Assembly: GCF_000499385.1 (NCBI RefSeq)
Contig: NW_013651895.1
Coordinates: 1-11,397 of the forward strand
From: Eimeria necatrix
Taxonomy: Eukaryota > Apicomplexa > Conoidasida > Eucoccidiorida > Eimeriidae
Direction of reading: 5' to 3'
Length of the DNA stretch: 11,397 bases
Shown: positions 9,052 through 11,397 of the stretch, piece by piece
Numbering within the stretch: position 1 is the stretch's first letter
Layout: each line of letters opens with the position of its first letter
Translations under genes and position numbers: made by a program
Notes under the pieces: generated by a model
The model's input: the letters and a program-made list of their open reading frames with translations, nothing else
What the model was told of the DNA's origin: nothing
The model's database searches: none

Positions 9052-11195
9052 TTGTGCTGCTGCTGTTCCTGCTGCGCCTGCCTCTCCCTCTGCTCGTGCT
9101 GCCTCTCCCGCTGCTGCTGCTGCTGCTGCTGCTGCTGCAGCAGCTGCTGCTGTTATATTCTTTTATGGTCTATTTGTGCCTCACGAGGTGTGTGTCCCGT
9201 CAGTTCATAAATTCTTTTTCTTTTGGATTTCTTTCTTCCTTTTTTCAATTTGTGATTATTATGATTTTAATTTAATATTTTAAATTCATTTTTGATTTAA
9301 ATTCGACTTTTGCCTCTGTGGGGAGTTGCTGCTGCTGCTGCTGCTGCAGCAGCTGCTGCTGCTGCTGCGGCTGCTGCTGCAGCAGCGGGAGCGGCCGCGG
9401 CCGAAGTGCTCGGCGGCGCAGTTTGGCGAGTTTTTGAGCTAAAATGGATTTATTTTTGATAAATTATTTAATTAAAATTAAAATTGGAGAAATTAATCGA
9501 AAATAAAACGCAAAATGGCGCATTTTCCGCGTTTTTTGCTGCTGGCAGGGGGGGGTCACCGCGCTGCATGCGTGCTGCGCGCGGGGCTTCACTGAGGGCG
9601 TGGAGCTGCTGCTGCCGTTCATAAAGCGCCAAATCGAAGCAAATAAGTCAAAAGAAATAAATAAAATAAATAAAATAAATGAAATAAATGAAAAAAGCGA
9701 AAAAAATGAACAAGAGGACTCCGAAAAGCCCCGGGGGGCCCCACCCGAAGCCCCGAGGGGGCCCCTTGACCAGCTCACTGACACCGGCGGAAGTCCTCTT
9801 CTTTACGCGGCTTCCAAAGGCACGTAAACCCTAATCTAGGGTTTAGGGTTTAGGGTTTCGGGCCCGGGGGCTACCAGGGCCTGGGGGCGTTGCTAGCTCG
9901 CACCGCGGCTCGCTGCTCTCACTGCCCCGCTGCGGTGTTGCTGCTGCTGCTGCTGCTGTTAGGGTTTAGGGTTTAGGGTTTAGGGTTTGCGCGCAGGCCA
10001 CCTCGACATAGTGAAGCTGCTGCTGGAGCACGGCGCCGACGTGAACCAAAAGGGCTATGGAAATGTGAGTTTAGGGTTTAGGGTTTAGGAGCCACCGCAC
10101 CAGTAGAGCTTAGGGTTTAGGGTTTAGGGTTTAGGGTTTAGGGTTTAGGGTTTGCGGCGCAGCACACGGCGCTCTCCCGCGCTGTCTGCGCCGGGCGAAA
10201 AGCTGTCATCAGTTTCTTGCTGACGGTGCCGGGAATCGACCTCAACGTAAACCCTAAACCCTAAACCCTAAACCCTAAACCCTAAACCCTAATCCCTGAG
10301 CTCTCAGGCCCTTTTCGGCGTGGGCGCTCTTTTCGAGGGTTTAGGGTTTAGGGTTTGGGAGCGATCTGCTGCAGGTTAAGGAGACAGGCACGGGAGACAA
10401 CTTGCTGCACCTCGCTGTGGTAAACCCTAAACCCTAAACCCTAAACCCTAAATTGGTGTTTTGGGGTTGTTTTGCTTCGTTTTTCAGCTGCTTTTTCGCA
10501 GTTTACTATTCCCGGAATAATTAACAATTGTTTATTCATTTTAATTGATTTTATTTATTTTTATTATATTATTTTAATTCTTTTAATTCTTTTTAAATAA
10601 AAATAATTATTTTTCATTTTCAGAATTCAGGACTGGCAGATGTCTACTGGCAAATTGCGCAGGCAGCGCCGCATCTCGAAGACGAAAAAAATAAAGTTCG
10701 TTTTTAATAATTTCATTCAATTAATTTAATTAATTTAATTTAATTTAATTAATTTAATTAATTTAATTTAAGTCGGTAATTTTAATTAAATTAAATTAAT
10801 TTAATTTAATTTAATTAATTTAGTTTAATTTAATTTGCCTAGTTATTTATTTCATTTTATTTATTTTTTCATTTTTTCACTTATTTGCTTTTTTGCTTAT
10901 TTGCCGGCTGAGTCTGTCAAACTGCTTTTTACTTTTTTGCTTTTGCATTTATTTATTATTTGCCATTTGTTGTAATTCATTTACTAAATATAAATTTTTG
11001 TTTATTTCAATTAATTATTTACTTTTAATTATTTTATTTTTTATTTATTTTATTTTTAAATTTAATTTTATTTCTTTAAGTGCTGTCTGTACACAGGACG
11101 GAATGACTCCGGTGGGAACGGCGCGAATGGACTTCATGAAAGAATTGGAAAAAGAAATTAAAAATTTGAAAGAAGAAGAAGAAGAAATTGAATAA
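8528..11195 (+). CDS. Ankyrin-repeat protein, eight exons, about 296 residues
   Basis: Exons by eye: 8528-8590, 8807-8995, 9549-9819, 9997-10064, 10163-10246, 10375-10419, 10624-10695 and 11097-11195 (TAA). All joins keep the frame; every intron is phase 0 except intron 3 (phase 1). The product has five to six ankyrin repeats: NRLLLHAAAAAND to LLLLQHGADP (exon 2), VTALHACCARG (exon 3), SPLLYAASKG joined to HLDIVKLLLEHGADVN (exons 3-4), HTALSRAVCAG to PGIDLN (exon 5), GDNLLHLAV joined to NSGLADVYW (exons 6-7), and DGMTPVGTA (exon 8). A Lys/Asn/Glu-rich then Pro-rich insert sits between repeats 2 and 3. The C-terminus is a short acidic coiled-coil-like helix. Ankyrin repeats bind proteins, so a scaffold or adaptor role is inferred; the partner is unknown. 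No signal peptide or membrane segment is seen. Exon 1 is the least certain part. Confidence 0.85.
8597..8652 (+). repeat. Telomere-like array (AAACCCT), 8 copies, 5' end of ankyrin intron 1
   Basis: Eight perfect heptamers begin six bases after the proposed donor (GTGCTT at 8591). Their complement, TTTAGGG, fills the 3' end of the same intron. Confidence 0.95.
8715..8799 (+). repeat. Telomere-like array (TTTAGGG), 3' end of ankyrin intron 1
   Basis: TTTAGGG heptamers, interrupted by TTTAGGCCTTAGGG variants in the first half and perfect for the last five copies, end seven bases before the acceptor CAG at 8804-8806. They are inverted relative to the array at 8597-8652. Confidence 0.93.
8996..9548 (+). 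other. Ankyrin intron 2, CTG-rich then AT-rich
   Basis: The donor is GAG|GTACGC and the acceptor GGCAG|GGG; both flanking exons are phase 0. The intron contains CTG runs near 9010-9050, 9110-9150 and 9328-9383, and AT-rich stretches near 9200-9310 and 9435-9510. Ankyrin spacing across this join (ADPTAADE then GGVTALH) is exactly that of the consensus, so no exon is missing inside. It is the longest intron and the only one in the 5' half without telomere-like repeats. Confidence 0.8.
9640..9773 (+). repeat. In-frame low-complexity insert within ankyrin exon 3
   Basis: An A/T-rich block built on AATAAA-like units encodes Lys/Asn/Ile/Glu repeats. A GC-rich block with two GGGGCCCC-like cores follows and encodes a Pro/Gly/Arg/Glu segment. 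The whole stretch has no stop and keeps the frame between ankyrin repeats 2 and 3. Removing it as an intron from GT at 9647 to AG at 9773 would break the frame, so it is kept as coding. Confidence 0.65.
9820..9825 (+). promoter_or_regulatory. Proposed GC-type splice donor of ankyrin intron 3
   Basis: The exon end reads AAAG|GCACGT. Cutting here and joining at the acceptor CAG 9994-9996 gives AASKG-HLDIV, the exact ankyrin consensus spacing. The nearest GT (9824) leaves phase 2, which fits no usable acceptor: the only in-phase upstream acceptors run into a TAG at 9981-9983. The site matches the GC-AG donor consensus (AG|GCAAGT) at all but one position. Confidence 0.6.
9826..9858 (+). repeat. 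Telomere-like AAACCCT/TTTAGGG head-to-head block in ankyrin intron 3
   Basis: One AAACCCT unit is followed within a few bases by about three TTTAGGG units. A GC-rich segment and a CTG run then fill the rest of the intron up to the next TTTAGGG array. Confidence 0.9.
9959..9988 (+). repeat. Telomere-like array (TTTAGGG), 3' end of ankyrin intron 3
   Basis: About four TTTAGGG copies end eight bases before the exon 4 boundary. They follow directly on a CTG run (9940-9958). Confidence 0.93.
10070..10153 (+). repeat. Two TTTAGGG arrays filling ankyrin intron 4
   Basis: This 98-nt intron starts with a consensus donor, GTGAGT at 10065, which runs into about three TTTAGGG copies (10070-10089). After a 20-nt unique segment, about six more copies (10110-10153) end nine bases before the acceptor AG at 10161-10162. 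More than half of the intron is telomere-like. Confidence 0.93.
10249..10291 (+). repeat. Telomere-like array (AAACCCT) fused to the intron 5 donor
   Basis: The donor GT at 10247 is followed at once by about six AAACCCT units, so the donor reads GTAAAC. A 45-nt unique segment separates it from an inverted TTTAGGG block at 10337-10357. Confidence 0.93.
10337..10357 (+). repeat. Telomere-like array (TTTAGGG), 3' part of ankyrin intron 5
   Basis: About three TTTAGGG copies lie 17 bases before the CTGCAG acceptor at 10369-10374, inverted relative to the array at the other end of the intron. Confidence 0.92.
10422..10452 (+). repeat. Telomere-like array (AAACCCT) fused to the intron 6 donor
   Basis: The donor GT at 10420-10421 follows the GTG codon ending exon 6 and runs straight into about four AAACCCT copies. 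The rest of the intron is AT-rich with an ordinary pyrimidine-rich acceptor (TTTTCATTTTCAG, ending 10623). Confidence 0.93.
10696..11096 (+). other. Ankyrin intron 7, AT-rich with TTTAA microsatellite
   Basis: The donor is AAA|GTTCGT and the acceptor TGTACACAG|GAC. The first half is built from TTTAA/TTAAT units (about 10718-10842) that form long near-palindromes; the second half is T-rich. No telomere-like units occur here. The sharp rise in GC at 11083 marks the approach to exon 8. Confidence 0.8.
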
Positions 11196-11299
11196 ATAAA
11201 ATGAATAAATAAACAGAATTAAATAAATAAATAAATAAATAAATGAAATAAATGAATAAATTAATTAACTAATTAATTAATTAAACAAAAAAGGAAAAG
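11196..11299 (+). other. AT-rich 3' flank of the ankyrin gene
   Basis: Many overlapping AATAAA hexamers follow the TAA stop (about 11192-11265), then TTAATTAA units. A polyadenylation signal is likely among them, but which one is used cannot be told. Confidence 0.5.
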
Positions 11300-11397
11300 A
11301 TGAATCCACAAAATGGTGGAGTGGTGAAAAAGGCGTTTTCGGGGAACTTCGCCAACTGGCTCTTTTCGTTTTTAAGTGAAATAAATAAAACTAAAAT
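11300..11397 (+). other. Possible first exon of a further gene, or ankyrin 3' UTR
   Basis: An ATG at 11300 opens a frame to the window edge reading MNPQNGGVVKKAFSG, then NFANWLFSFLSE. A balanced-composition island of about 65 nt stands out from AT-rich flanks, as the exons of the neighbouring gene do. The minus strand is also open here. This could simply be part of the ankyrin 3' UTR. Confidence 0.25.

Noticed and set aside
9300..9440. An extra exon inside ankyrin intron 2
   Set aside because: Ankyrin consensus spacing is already exact across the 8995/9549 join, and the segment is mostly CTG/CAG repeats.
9647..9773. An additional intron removing the Lys/Asn/Glu insert from ankyrin exon 3
   Set aside because: GT at 9647 leaves phase 2 while the AG at 9773 leads into a phase 0 codon, so the join breaks the frame. 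The insert is open throughout.
8597..10452. Chromosome end or telomere-telomere fusion
   Set aside because: Arrays are short, alternate in orientation and are interleaved with exons of one gene. A fusion would read TTTAGGG then AAACCCT once.

Overview
The window looks like nuclear DNA of an apicomplexan coccidian, almost certainly an Eimeria species. Three things point there. CAG/CTG triplet tracts run through coding and non-coding DNA alike and are read as poly-Ala, poly-Gln and poly-Ser. Many interstitial blocks of the plant-type telomere heptamer AAACCCT/TTTAGGG lie far from a chromosome end. GC-rich, repeat-laden genes alternate with very AT-rich spacers and introns. No RNA gene, transposon or CRISPR array is visible.

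Layout. (1) 3-2861, plus: 3' part of a large Cys-rich, low-complexity protein. Two modules with regularly spaced cysteines flank a Gly/Pro-rich centre built from GGGGCCCC-type minisatellites. (2) 2862-3919: spacer between convergent genes with CAG runs, an 8-copy AAACCCT array and an 11-nt AT-rich tandem repeat. (3) 3920-7441, minus: one long exon or intronless gene of about 1170 codons. Leucine-rich helical segments are separated by poly-Gln/Ala/Ser tracts. (4) 7442-8527: spacer between divergent genes with CAG runs, a 35-nt triple repeat and a possible upstream minus-strand exon. (5) 8528-11195, plus: an eight-exon ankyrin-repeat gene encoding about 296 residues, reconstructed here by joining exons in frame. 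(6) 11196-11397: AT-rich 3' flank with a possible start of another exon.

The most informative result is the ankyrin gene. Its exons are short (45-271 nt) and hard to see because five of its seven introns carry telomere-like repeats packed against the splice sites, often AAACCCT just after the donor and TTTAGGG just before the acceptor. Joined, the exons give five to six ankyrin repeats with correct spacing. One junction restores the consensus only if the donor is GC rather than GT. No shared pathway links the three genes: one looks structural, one is an unrecognised helical protein and one is a scaffold of the ankyrin type.
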